Origin: Hibiscus mutabilis
Taxonomy: Eukaryota > Streptophyta > Magnoliopsida > Malvales > Malvaceae
Reading direction: 5' to 3'
NCBI GenBank assembly: GCA_019671005.1
Contig: CM033728.1
Location: 30,692,207-30,756,206, forward strand
Length of the DNA stretch: 64,000 bases
The notes below the pieces were generated by a model. It made no database searches. It was not told the origin of the DNA and was given only the letters and a program-made list of their open reading frames with translations. Below, in pieces: positions 22,684-34,845 of this stretch. A program made the position numbers and the translations under genes. Every line of letters starts with the position of its first letter. Position 1 is the stretch's first letter.

Positions 22684-25600
22684 TGCAAACGCCCCATTTT
22701 TAGGGCTTAGCAGTTTGGTGGTTTATTAGACGGTCAGTGGACCAGAGTAGAGATTCGAGTCAGTTTCGAGATTGTATATTTTTTGTGCTAGAAAAATTAT
22801 GGGAAAATACTCTAAAATCATTATTAATTATGTATTTAATAATGGTGATATCAATTTTGTAAAACAAGTTTTGGAAGATGGACATTTTGGTTAGTGACCA
22901 GAATGAAAGTTTTGAAAACTGTGATTTCCTAGTGACTAAAATGAAAGGGTCAAATACTTAGAATCTTTACGGAGCTATTTTACCATTTGGTTTCTGAGGA
23001 TTTCTCCCTTAATTTGACTTATTTTAATATGTGTTTTAATTAGTAATTAAAGTGAATTTTGTTAAAAAGTTAGTTATTACTTTCCAAAACAAAATCACGT
23101 TATTTTCTCTCAACCCCTTTCTCTCCATCCTCTCCTCAGCCAAGTACTCAGGTTTTCACCAAATTTCCAGAGGTGACGTGGTTTCTAACTTGATTTTATT
23201 GTTTCAAATTGATTTATAAAGATTGTTTACACAAAATCTTACAATAATCTTGTGTTTTCTTATCTTTTCACAGATAAATTGAGGGAGAAACTTCACAATA
23301 GGGGTAAAGTCTGATATCTCCTCTATTTTATGGTTCTTTACTGAAATTCCCAAGCATTTGATACTTGTTTTTGTGTTTCTAATATGATTTTGATGATTTC
23401 CTAATGTTTAATTGAGTTATTTGGGGAAAATGAGTTGATTTGCGGATTGGATCTATTTTTTAGTAATTAAGGATGTTTTGATTTATATTTTGGATGTTTA
23501 ATAATATTGATAAGTGATTTTATCAACAGAATCCCGAAACTTAAGAATCTCTATTTGTTTAGGTTGTTAGTTTTAAGGTTTGGTGATGTTTCTGTGGTTG
23601 TAAGGTTGCTGGAGGTGGTAGGTTGTTTTTCATTTGTTTTTAGATGTGTTTTGATGTGGAAAATGATGTTGGTTCGATAGATGTTGGTTGGGTTGTGAAT
23701 CAAAGTGTTTTGGTTATGTTTTCGGTTGTTCTGGAGGATTAGTTGTGAAGGTTTTATGGAAATCTGAGAGGGATTGTGGTTGTTGTGTTTAGAATGCATT
23801 ATGATGCATTAATCCTCTGTTGTTTTGTGGTAAAAATGGGGTAGGTAGATCCGAAAGTGATTGGAGAAGCGTTGGAGGCTTCGGATACTTGATTTCGCAT
23901 CGGTAAATCGAGGTTTCACATATCGATGAGTGAAAATGTGGTTTAAAGCGTTTTGATGTTTTGGAACAGAGTTTTGGAAGTTAAGGTAGAGCTTGAAACG
24001 CTTACCTAGACTCAGAAGTAAGTATAAAGAGTTTTTCTCTCTCAGTCGTGCTAAGTCGAATGGTTTTACGCACTTGTTTTGATTACATGTTAAAGTAGTT
24101 GATATTCTATTTTTTAGCATGAAATGCTGAAGGATGCACATGGTAAGTGATCCTTGTAAGTATGGTTTATAATTGTGTCTTAAAGAATGGTTGTTGCTTT
24201 AGAAAATGGCATGGTTTAATGCTTGTTAAAAATAGTGAGGTAAATGTTAAAATGGTTAATTATATTGGTAAGTGGTGTGGTTTTAAAATTGTTATCGGAA
24301 ATAGTTGGCCGGCCATAGGATTGAGTGCACTGTAAATAAGTCGCCTTGGATGTTGAGGGGTTTATACGACATATTGAATACTCCATCCAAGTACCCTAAC
24401 GGTTCAGGGGTTATATGGTATCGAAAACTCCCGTTAGTGGGTTAAGCATCTAACTGATGAAAGGGGTGGGTGTCCCCGTGGCTTGAAAGTGTACCCAATT
24501 ATTAATGTACCGTGATTATGATTGTATCGCTATTCCGGTTGAGATGGCTTGAAGTGTTGGGTTAACACTTGTTGAATCCGTGTATCTGATGAACTCTTTT
24601 GGTAATGGACTTGTTTAATGATCACTTACAAGCCAATATAATTGTAAATGTATCATTGAAATGTTTTATGTTGTATAATGTGATTTATACATACTTCTCC
24701 TTGAGCTTTGAATTTGGTAGTAATGCATGGGAAGGCTTAAGTGGAGGGTTAACAATGTGACTTGCTGTTGATTAATGATACATGTAGCATATGGTGTAAT
24801 ATGTTGCTTTTAATGATGTAAAGTGCATGTTTTAAAAGGGCATGATGTTTTAAAGGATGATGTTAAGTAAACGGTTTTAAGTGCATTGATGGTGTTTGTT
24901 TTTGAGCATTCCTCACTAAGCCTTGTGTGCTTACGCTCTCTTTGTCCATCAATGTAGAGAGTTAAAGTCCTGGAGGGCAGCAAGAAGCAAGGGGATCTTG
25001 GCAAGACTGTTTCCAAAGTATGTTAGAGACTAGACTATAATGAATAAAGGCAATGGGGTACTTGTTTTGGTTTTGGGGAGCTGTTTTGTTGAAATCCCTG
25101 TTTGAGCATGTTTCGTTGGTTGTTTTGAGTTGTAAATGGCCCTAAAGGATTGATTTTGATGCTAGTTTACCTTTTGGTATGTTGCTTGGATGCAAAATTA
25201 GGAATCATGCCTATAGATTCCCTTTTGATGCATGAAGCATTGTTGTGTTGTTAGAATTGTGATGCTAGTTAGCTTGTGATATGTTTGGCATGTTAGTATC
25301 ATGTTTTAAGCATGTTGGAATGGATTGAGTGTGCTTTCATAATGAAAAATCAGCCAAAAGTGACATTACAGACCCAGGCGTATCGATACGCTTGGGACCA
25401 TATCAGTACGGCTAGGCAATTTTAGGCTTGTGGGATCGGTACAAGCCTTGTACGTTTCGATATGCCTAGGCAAATTTGGCCGGGTGTACCGATATGGGTA
25501 TGGGTGTTTTAGTACGAGTTTTAGCCTCTAGAATTCACTTTTTCAACTCGAACCCGCGAACCAGAATACCTTAGGAGGCGTATCCGTACGGTCTATAACA

Positions 25601-26133
25601 TTTCAAAAGTTAGGTAATTTAGTTAAGCGTATCGATACGGTATGGTAGTGTACCAAAACGGGGTGTTCTAAACCGTATCAGTATGGGCTTACCCGTATCA
25701 GTATGAACGACCGTTTATTCTGTTAATGTCACTTTTGGACATTTTTGTCATCTTTACATTTTAGTCCCTAAATCTTGTCAATACAATTATATATGATAGA
25801 ATGATCGGATTGAGTTGAAATTTGAGATGAAGGGTTGGAACCTGACTAATTAAAGGTTGGTAACTTAAAAGTGAGCTTTAATCCTGAAATTTTCTATATT
25901 TGTAATTTGGTCCCTAAATCTCAAATATGATCAAATTGATGTCAAATAGATGTCCGTTTGAGTTAGGATTGCACCTGATGTCTGCATGAACATATAGGGT
26001 TAATACTTGTCATCTAGATAAGATAAAAGAAAAAATGGGCTGGGTTTTATCGTATCTCTTCGGATTGCTACGGCAAACCTAATGTAGCCTCCTTGGTTCG
26101 GTTAGGCGTCTAGGCCAGGTCGAGGGGGTTACA
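22684..26133 (+). repeat. 5' LTR of element F
   Basis: It runs from TGCAAACGCCCC (the family start TGTAACGCCCC, altered) to GGGGGTTACA before the primer site. It is 3450 bp. It contains the palindrome CGTATCGATACG at 25379-25390 and 25628-25639, plus several imperfect copies between them. No ORF is supportable inside. Confidence 0.9.
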
Positions 26134-26135
26134 TT

Positions 26136-26156
26136 TGGTTGTATCAGAGATAGGTT
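26136..26156 (+). other. Primer binding site of element F
   Basis: TGGTTGTATCAGAGATAGGTT follows the LTR by two bases. It is a degraded form of the initiator-Met type site TGGTATCAGAGC and aligns with the better preserved site of element D. Confidence 0.7.
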
Positions 26157-26433
26157 TTGGTTCGTTGGGAGGTTGTTGTGTTGTTGCTGTAAATTATGCC
26201 ATGTTGTTTGATTTGTACGGTGCTTGTTGTATGTATGTCGGTTGATATGCACGGTGATTGATATATGAATGTTGGTTGCTGTATGCTATGTTGGGGAAGT
26301 TTTGGGGTACCCATTGCCTTATTATTATAGTCTTGGAAATTGATTTTGAAATGAAAGTCGTGGATCCTTGCTTGAGCTGGCTTGACTATTTTGGTTTATA
26401 ATGTTTATCATGCCCTAGATATATTTTAGCACG

Positions 26434-27700
26434 ATGGGACCGAGGAGAGAGTTACGATCGGGTACGGTTGTTGCTGCCACTGGGCAGGATGCTGAAGGAA
26501 AAGTTGTACCTCCTGGAGGGTTACCACCGCCCCTACCTATTCCACCTGAGGGAGTGGAACAAGTACTACCTGCGTCGGCTGGGGCAGGGATGGGTGATAT
26601 TACACCATTGATACAGGCCATGACCGGTGCTTTTCAGGCATCAGTTGCAGGTGTTCATGTGCCAGCACCACTGGTTGAAGGGAAAGGTTTTTTGCTTAAG
26701 CGTCTTTGTAGTTTAGACGGAGTTGAGTTTCGAGGTCTGTCGACTGAGGCATCTGAGGGTTGGTTGGCCAGTACTGAGAGGATACTGGGTCAGATGGGGT
26801 GGACCGATGCTCGTAAGCTGGGTTGAGTTGTTTCCTTGCTGTAGGGTGATGCCTATACATAGTGGACTTTCATGATATCCGATATGGCGACCGATGATGT
26901 GACCTGGGAGTTTTTCTGTGAGGCTTTTCGGAAGAAGTTTTTGGGAGTCCGATATTAGGACGAGAAGAAGCATGAGTTTATGGCTCTAGTGCAAGGTAGT
27001 ATGTTTGTTGCAGAGTACGAGGTGCAGTTCGTGAGGTTAAGCCAGTATGCACCTGAGTTGATACCTGACAAGCGTATGCGGCGTGATCGTTTCTACTATG
27101 GGCTTGTGCAGGATGTTAAGGCATACATGCTTGCTGCTGATTATACCGACTTTGATGTGTTGGCTTCGCGAGCCAAGGATGTAGAGTAGAACTTGGGTTT
27201 GGCATCTGAATCGCGAGGTTCTAGCTCGGGTAAAAGAGCTACTGATTCGAGTTATAGCAGTGGTAAGGCCAAGAGACACCGTGATAGGAGGTTTCACCCG
27301 GAGCTGAGGCATGGCAGAGGTGTTGCAGGACATGGAGTCCTGCAGTAGGGTGCCCAGGTTAGAGCACCGTATAGCACATGTTGGGTTTGTGGATCTCGAG
27401 ATCATTTGAGGTGAGATTGCCCGTGTTTGGCCAGGGAGGGTCAAGCACTTACGCCAGTTGTGGCTAATGCTTGTTGGAGATGTGGGTCAGGAGACCACCA
27501 GAGGCAGGATTGTCTGTTGTTGGCCCGAGGTGGGCAGGGTGCTACACTTGTTGTTGCTCCGCCGTGAGGTTGTGGTCATGGCTGCGGACCGTTTCAGCGT
27601 CGAGATGAAGGGCAGAGGACTGTGGCTCATATTGTTTCTATCCAGCCTGAGAAAGGGGGATTGGCTAGGGTGTATGCGCACCGCGAGGGCCACAATGACA
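26434..27700 (+). pseudogene. gag of element F with two CCHC knuckles
   Basis: The start is the ATG at 26434 (MGPRRELRSGTVV), 278 bp after the PBS. The gag core includes ITPLIQAMTGAFQ, VEFRGLSTEASEGWL and EFMALVQGSMFVAEYEVQF. Stops break it near 26823, 26844, 26863, 26956 and 27187. Two zinc knuckles follow: CWVCGSRDHLR-stop-DC (27379-27420) and CWRCGSGDHQRQDC (27472-27513). Two knuckles about 90 bp apart suggest an internal duplication. Confidence 0.8.
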
Positions 27701-27711
27701 TCGATGTGATT

Positions 27712-29620
27712 GCAGGTACTTTTACCCTTCAGTCTTTGTCATTGTATTCGTTGGTTGATTCTAGTTCTACTAATTCATACATTTTGAGTGAGCATGTTGA
27801 GTTGCTTGATATATCTGTTGAAATTCTTAATGTGGGTGTTAGAGTGACTAGTTCTCTTGGGGAGACAGTCGTGGTTAGGAGTTTGTATCATAGGTGTCTG
27901 CTGATGATTTAGGGACATGTGTTTGCTGTGGACTTGATGGAGTTGCCATTCCATGGTTTCAACGTGATTTTGGGTATGGATTAGTGAATCGAACATCGGG
28001 CTGTGGTGGATTTTGAGACTAAACGAATATCCTTGAAGTTGACAGATGATTATGAGGTAGTGGTAGTAGGCGAATATGCCAAGTTTTTGTCTAATGATGT
28101 TTCGGCTTTGGAAGCTAGTCGGATGTTGGATTCGGGATGTCATGCTTAATTGGCCTATCTTATGAATCCAGGATCAAAAGAGTTGAGGATGCAGGATGTT
28201 TGCACTGTATGTGAGTTTCTTGGTGTTTTTCTGGAGGAATTACTAGGGTTGCCACCTGACCGTGAGGTAGAGTTTGGCATTGAGGTTTTTCCGGGTACGG
28301 TGTCGGTATCGATTACTCTGTACTGCATGGATTCGAAGGAATTGAAGGAGTTGAAAACATAGTTGTAGGAGTTGCTTGACCGTGGATTCATTAGACCTAG
28401 TATCTTACCGTGGGGAGCGCCAGTGCTGTTTGTTAAGAAGAAAGATGGTACGTTACGAATGTGTATAGATTACCGGCACCTAAATAAGTTGACAATAAAG
28501 AACAAGTATCCTTTACCATGGATAGATGATCTGTTTGGTCAGTTCAGGGGAGCCACAGTGTTTTCCAAGATAGATTTGAGGTTGGGGTACTACCAGTTAA
28601 AGGTGAAGGAGATGGATGTGCCCAAAATAGCCTTTCGTATGAGGTGCGGGCATTACGAGTTTCTTGTGATGCTGTTTGGTTTGACCAATGCACCAGCTAC
28701 TTTCATGGATATGATGAACTGTGTGTTTCATGAGTTTTTGGATCAGTTTGTGGTTGTGTTTATCGATGATATCCTTGTGTACTCCCGTACAGAGGAGGAT
28801 CATAATAGCCATTTGCGGATTGTGCTTCAGAAGTTATTGGAGAACCAGTTGTATGCCAAGCTAAGCAAATGTAAATTCTGTCTTAGGGAAGTTGTGTTTC
28901 TTGGGCATGTTGTGTCGGCCGAAGGAATCCATGTCGATCCGCATAAGGTTAAAGCTGTAATGAGTTAGAATGAGCCCAAGTCTGTGATGGAGGTTAGAAG
29001 TTTCCTTGGTTTGGCAGGTTACTACCGAAGGTTTGTGGAAGGGTTCTCCAGTTTGGCGGCTCTGTTAACAAAGTTGTTACAGAAGAATGTTCAGTTTGAG
29101 TGGACGGAAGATAGACAACGAGCTTTTGAAAGGTTGAAGGAAGCCTTGACACGAGCTCCAGTCTTGGTTCAACTATAATCGGGGAAGGAGTTCGTTGTTT
29201 ATAGCGATGCGTCGTATGTTGGGCTTGGTTGTGTGTTGATGCAGGAAGGTAAGGTAGTGGCATACGCATCTAGGCAGTTGAAGGTGCATTAACGTAACTA
29301 CCCTACTCACGATCTTGAGCTTGCCGCGGTAGTGTTTGCTTTGAAGATTTGGAGACATTACCTCTAAGGGGAGAAATGTGTGGTCGTCACAGATCATAAG
29401 AGTTTGAAGTATTTGATGTCCCAAAAAGAGCTGAACCTGAGACAGCGTAGGTGGTTGGAGTTGTTGAAAGATTATGATCTGGCTATTGAGTACCAACTAG
29501 GGAAAGCCAATGTTGTGGCGGATGCTTTAAGCAGAAAAGCAACTGTAGAGTTGAGAGCCATGTTTGCTCGGTTGAGTGTGACAAATGATGGGGTTTGTTG
29601 GCTGAGTTGCAGGTGAAGCC
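27712..29620 (+). pseudogene. Protease, reverse transcriptase and RNase H of element F
   Basis: The protease site reads LVDSSSTNSYI (27750), with serine in place of the conserved glycine. ILGMD marks the protease end near 27970 and is followed by stops. RT is well preserved in a 198-codon frame (28372-28968): WGAPVLFVKKKDG, the FIDD catalytic box near 28759-28770, and FLGHVVSAEGI. A TAG follows, then a frame with GLAGYYRRFVEGFS. RNase H shows VVYSDASYVGLGC (29193) and TDHKSLKYLM (29390), with stops between. A frameshift lies near 29600. Confidence 0.85.
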
Positions 29621-30990
29621 GTCCTTGTCGCAAATGATTAAGGAGAAGCAATCGTATGATGGAAGTTTGGTACCTCATGTGGGAGATATTAGGGATGTGA
29701 ACCCTGCGGATTTTCATTTCAGTGATGATGGGGTGTTATGCTTCAAAGGTCGAATATTGGTGCCTGAAGACGAGGAGTTGAGGCGTACTATTTTGACAGA
29801 GGCACATGCTAGTCCTTTTGCTATGCATCCTGGTAGTACAAAAATGTATCGAGGGTTGAAGGAGGAGTACTCTTGGGTTGGACTAAAAAAGGATGTGGCT
29901 AATCTCATTGCTCGGTGTATGGTTTGTTAGCGGGTAAAGGCTGAGCATTAGTTTCCTTTCGGGTTGTTGCAACCATTGAGGATACCAGAATGAAAATGGG
30001 AAAGGATCACCATGGATTTCATGTATGGGCTGCCTTTGACGCCAACCAAAAAGGATTCCATTTGGGTGATTGTGGATCAGTTTACGAAGTGTGCGCATTT
30101 TGTGCCAGTGCATACTACGTATACTTTGGATAAGTTGGCTGATCTGTACATCTCTGAGATTGTGCGTTTGCACAGTGTGCCCAAATCTATAGTTTCGGAT
30201 AGGGATCTGTAGTTCACTACAAGGTTTTGGGTGAGTTTGCATCGTGCTTTGGGAACACGATTGAATTTCAGTACTTCGTATCACCCTCAATCGGATGGTC
30301 AGTCGGAGCATGTTGTTCAGGTTCTCGAGGATATGTTGAGGTGTTGTATTATTGATTACCAGGAATGTGGGAGAAGCAGTTGCTGCTGGTGGAGTTTGCT
30401 TACAATAACAGTTATCATGCTAGCACACAGATGGCACCTTATGAGGCGTTGTATGGCAGGAAATGTCGTACGCCTATGTGTTGGACAGAAGCGGGGGAAA
30501 AGTTCGTATCTATGCCTAATGTTCTGAAAGGCATAACCGAAAAAGTAAAGTTAATATGTGAGCACTTAAAAGTAGCTGCGGACCGCCAGAAATCCTATGC
30601 AGATTTGAAGCGTAGGGATATAGAGTACGCTGTGGGTGATCGGGTGTTCTTGAAGGCGTCGCCCTGGAAAAAAGGTGTTACGGTTTGGGCGGAAAGGGAA
30701 GCTGAGCCCGAGGTTTATTGGACCATACGAGGTCGTTGAGCGTGTGGGTATAGGTAGTGGGTATAGGTAGGAGGTATAGGTCAGATCCATCGCAATTCAT
30801 ACCAGTGGAGGAGATTGAGTTGAGACCGGACCTATCTTATGATGAAGAACCGGTAGAGGTTCTTGATACCAGCAGTAAGGTGCTACGTGGCAAAACAGTC
30901 GAGTTGGTTAAGGTGATGTGGAGACACCGCGGTGTTGAGGAGTCCACGTGGGAGTGCAAACCGGATATATTAAAAAAGTTTTTGTAGCTG
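29590..30990 (+). pseudogene. Integrase and C-terminal tail of element F
   Basis: The zinc-binding domain (HASPFAMHPGSTKMY, then CMVC near 29918) is followed by a stop. The core has MDFMYGLPLT with the first aspartate (30012), SIVSDRDL with the second (about 30190) and DGQSE with the glutamate (about 30300), so the catalytic triad survives, although a TAG follows the second aspartate and a frameshift lies near 30365. The C-terminal module (VGDRVFLKASPWKK, RYRSDPSQFIP) and a chromodomain-position segment (VELVKVMWRHRGVEESTWE, about 30900) close pol. Frames shift again near 30690 and 30750. Confidence 0.85.
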
Positions 30991-31025
30991 TTTCCTCCAG
31001 GTAAATTTTAGGGACGAAATTTCTT

Positions 31026-31040
31026 AAGTGGGGGGAGAGC
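31026..31040 (+). other. Polypurine tract of element F
   Basis: AAGTGGGGGGAGAGC lies directly before the TGTAACGCCCC start of the 3' LTR. Confidence 0.8.
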
Positions 31041-34000
31041 TGTAACGCCCCGATTTTAGGGCTTAGCAGTTTGGTGGTTTATTAGACGGTCCGGTGGACC
31101 GGAGTAGAGATTCGAGTCAGTTTTGGGATTGTATATTTTTGGTGTTGCAAAAATTATGGAAAAATGCTTTAAAATCATTATTAATTATGTATTTAATAAT
31201 GGTGATATCAATTTTGTAAAACAAGTTTTGGAAGATGGACATTTTGGTTAGTGACCAAAATGAAAGTTTTGAAAACTATGATTTCCTAGTGACTAAAATG
31301 AAAGGGTCAAATACTTAGAATCTTTAAGGAGCTATTTTACCAATTGGTTTCTGAGGATTTCTCCCTTAATTTGACTTATTTTAACATGTGTTTTAATTAG
31401 TAATTAAAGTAGATTTTGTTAAAAAGTTAGTTATTACTTTCCAAAACAAAATCACGTTATTTTCTCTCAACCCCTTTCTCTCCATCCTCTCCTCAACCAA
31501 ACACTCAGGTTTTCACCAAATTTCCAGAGGTGAGGTGGTTCCTAACTTGATTTTATTGTTTTAAATTGTTTTATAAAGATTGTTTACACAAAATCTTACA
31601 ATAATCATGTGTTTTCTTAGCTTTTCACAAATCAATTGAGGGAGAAACTTCACAATAGGGGTAAGGTCCGAGATCTCCTCTATTGTATGGTTCTTTACTA
31701 AAACTCCCAAACATTTGATCCTTGTTTTTGTATTTCTAATCTGATTTTGATGATTTCTTAATGTTTAATTGAGTTATTTGGGGGCAATGAGTTGATTCGC
31801 GGATTGGATCTGTTTTTTAGTAATTAAGGATGTTATGATTTATATTTTGGATGTTTAATAATGTTGATAAGTGATTTTTATCAACGGGATCCCAAAACTT
31901 AAGGATCTCTATTTGTTTAGGTTGTTAGTTTTGAGGTTTGGTGATGTTTCTGTGGTTGTAAGGTTGCTGGAGGTGGTAGGTTGTTTTGGATCTGTTTTTA
32001 GATGTGTTTTGATGTGGAAAATGATGTTGGTTTGATAGATGTTGGCTGGGTTGTGAATCGAAGTGTTTTGGTTATGTTTTCGGTTGTTGTGAAGGGTTAG
32101 TTGTGAAGGTTTTGTGGAAATCCGAGAGGGATTGTAGTTGCTGGGTTTAGAATGCATTATGATGTATTAATCCTCTGTTGTTTTGTGGTAAAAACAAGGG
32201 AGGTTGATCCGAAAGTGATTGGAGAAGCGTTGGAGGCTTCAGATACTTGATTTCGCATCGGCAAATCGAGGTTTCGCGTATCGGTGAGTGAAAATGTGGT
32301 TTAAAGCGTTTTGATGTTTTGGAATAGAGTTTTAGGAGTTAGGGTAGAGCTTGAAACGCTTACCTAGACTCAAAAGTAAGTATAAAGTGGTTTTGTCTCT
32401 CGGTCGTGCTAAGTCGAATGGTTTTATGCACTTGTTTTGATTACATGTTACCTACTGTTTAAGCATGTTTTAAAGTAGTTGATATTCTATTTTTGAGCAT
32501 GAAATGATGAAGGATGCACATGGTAAGTGATCCTTGTAAGTATGGTTTATACTTGTGTCTTAAAAATGGTTGTTGCTTTAGAAAATGGCATGGTTTAATG
32601 CTTGTTAAAAATAGTAAGGTAAATGTTAAAATGGTTAATTATATTGGCAAGTGATGTGGTTTTAAAATTGTTATCGGATATAGTTGGTTAGCCATAGGAT
32701 TGAGTGCACTGTAAATAAGTCACCTTGGATGTTGAGTGGTTTATACGGCGTACTGAATACTCCATCCAATTACCCTAACGGTTGAGGGTTATATGGTACC
32801 GAAAACTCCCGTTAGTGGGTTAAGCATCTAACCGATGAAAGGGGTAGGTATCCCCGTGGGTTGAAAATGTACCCGGTTGTTAGTGTACCGTAATTGTGAT
32901 TGTATCGCTATTCCAGTTGAGATGGCTTGAAGTATTGGGTTAACACTTGTTGAATCCGTGTATCCGATGAACTCTTTTGGTAATGGACTTGTTTAATGAT
33001 CACTTGTAAGCCAATATAATTGTAAATGTATCATTGAAATGTTTTATGTTGTATAATGTGATTTATAAATGCTTCTCCTTCAGCTTTGCATTTGGTAGTA
33101 ATGCATGGGAAGGCTTAAGTGGAGGGTTAGCAATGTGACTTGTTGTTGATTAATGATACATGTAGCATAATGTCTAATATGCTGGTTTAATGATGTTAAG
33201 TAAACGGTTTTAAGTGTATTGATGGTGTTTGTTTTTGAGCATTCCTCACTAAGCCTTGTGTGCTTACGCTCTCTTTGTCCATCAATGTAGAGAATTAAAG
33301 TCTTGGAGGGCAGCAGGAAGCAAGGGGATCTTGGCAAGACTTGTTTCCAAAGTATGTTAGAGACTAGACTATAATGAATAAAGGCAATGGGGTACTTGTT
33401 TTGGTTTTGGGGAGCTGTTTTGTTGAACTCCCTGTTTGAGCATGTTTCTTTGGTTGCTCTTGAGTTGTAAATGGCCTTAAAGGATTGATTTTGGTGTTGG
33501 TTTACCTTTTGGTATGTTGCTTGGATGCAAAATTAGGAAGCATGCCTATAGATTCCATTTTGATGCATGAAGCATTGTTGTGTTGTTAGAATTGTGATGC
33601 TAGTTAGCTTGTGATATGTTTGGCATGTTAGTATCGTGTTTTAAGCATGTTGGGATGGATTGAGTGTGCTTTTGGAATGAAAAATCAGCCAAATGTGACA
33701 TTACAGGCTCAGGCGTACCGATACGCATGGGACCTTATCGGTACGGCTAGGTAATTTCAGGCTTGTAGGATCGGTACAAGCCTTGTGCGTTTCGATACAC
33801 CTAGGAAAATTTGGCCAGGTGTATTGATACGGGTATGGGTGTTTCCGTACAAGTTTCAGCCTCTGGAATTCACTTTTTCAACTTGAACCCGCGTATCAGA
33901 ACACCCGATGAGCCGTATCGGTACGGTCTATAACATTTCAAAAGTTAGGTAATTCAGTTAGGCGTATCGATACGTATGGTAATGTACCGAAACAGGGTGT

Positions 34001-34467
34001 TCCAAACTGTACCGGTACGGGCTTACCCGTATCGTTACGGATGACCGTTTATTCTATTAATGTCATATTGGGGCAGTTTTGTCATCATTACATTTTAGTC
34101 CTTGAATCTTGTCAATACAATTGTATATGATAGAATGATCGGATTGAGTTGAAATTTGAGATAAAGGGTTGGAACCTGACTAATTAAAGGTTGGTAACTT
34201 AAAAGTGAGCTTTAATCCTAAAATTTTCCATATTTGCAATTTGGTCCCTAAATCTCAAATATGATCAAGTAAATGTCAAATAGATGTCCGTTTGAGTTGG
34301 GATTGCACCTGATGTCTGCATGAACATATAGGGTTAATACTTGGCATCTAGATAAGATAAAAGAAAAAAATGGGCTGGGTTTCATCGTATCTCTTCGGTT
34401 TGCTATAGCAAACCTAATGTAGCCTCCTTGGTTCGGTTGGGCGTCTAGGCCGGGTCGAGGGGGTTAA
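31041..34467 (+). repeat. 3' LTR of element F
   Basis: It begins TGTAACGCCCCG, is 3427 bp, and ends GGGGGTTAA, one base short of the TTACA end of its partner. It repeats the 5' LTR throughout. It contains CGTACCGATACG near 33716, CGTATCGATACG at 33963-33974 and several imperfect copies. The TSD follows at once. Confidence 0.9.
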
Positions 34468-34472
34468 GGGAT

Positions 34473-34845
34473 AAGATGCATTATCCTCTTATCCCGATTT
34501 GAATCCTAGGCCTGACGTGTACAAGGTCCAACAGCTACCTTAACCGATCATTAGATGTCAATCCTTTGCCAGCCGAGCTTGGCATTGTTGGTCCATCCAT
34601 GCCAACTACTACTCGGCAATTCTCTTGCTTCTTTTCTTGTATTCTCTGCCAACGCCTTTTTGCCATGCCTGCCTACTTGTGTCCTGCATCAAAACCAGCA
34701 AAATAACCTTTCTCACTGGCAACAGAATAGCTCCTAACTCCTTATGAAAATGCATGATTTTAACATCTAAATGCAACCAAATGTACTCAAAGGCAAGCAA
34801 AACCATTGTAAAATAAGCATAAAAATCAGTACTTTTGAAGAGTTA
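34473..34845. other. Unassigned fragment right of element F
   Basis: It begins inside a perfect 9-bp inverted repeat (GGGATAAGA at 34468-34476 and TCTTATCCC at 34487-34495). It is rich in TGCCA words like the Athila parts. No coding function is recognised, and it ends at the antisense gypsy fragment. Confidence 0.4.

Larger units (their letters stand above)
22684..34467 (+). mobile_element. Element F: near-complete Tekay/Del-like chromovirus (11.8 kb)
   Basis: It has two LTRs of about 3.4 kb, a PBS, gag with two knuckles, protease, RT, RNase H, integrase, a chromodomain-region tail, a polypurine tract and a GGGAT target duplication. By eye the LTRs are very similar, differing by scattered substitutions and indels: an extra stretch of about 22 bp near 32449 in the 3' LTR, and one of about 40 bp near 24819 in the 5' LTR. 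Coding frames carry many stops, mostly of the CAG-to-TAG, TGG-to-TAG or CGA-to-TGA type. Confidence 0.9.
22679..34472. repeat. 5-bp target site duplication GGGAT flanking element F
   Basis: GGGAT at 22679-22683 directly precedes the 5' LTR, and GGGAT at 34468-34472 directly follows the 3' LTR. A 5-bp duplication is what Ty3/gypsy integrase leaves, so this insertion is intact at both ends. Confidence 0.85.

Noticed and set aside
29883..30311. Long minus-strand open frame opposite the integrase of element F
   Set aside because: It is a shadow of conserved integrase codons on the plus strand and has no domain of its own.
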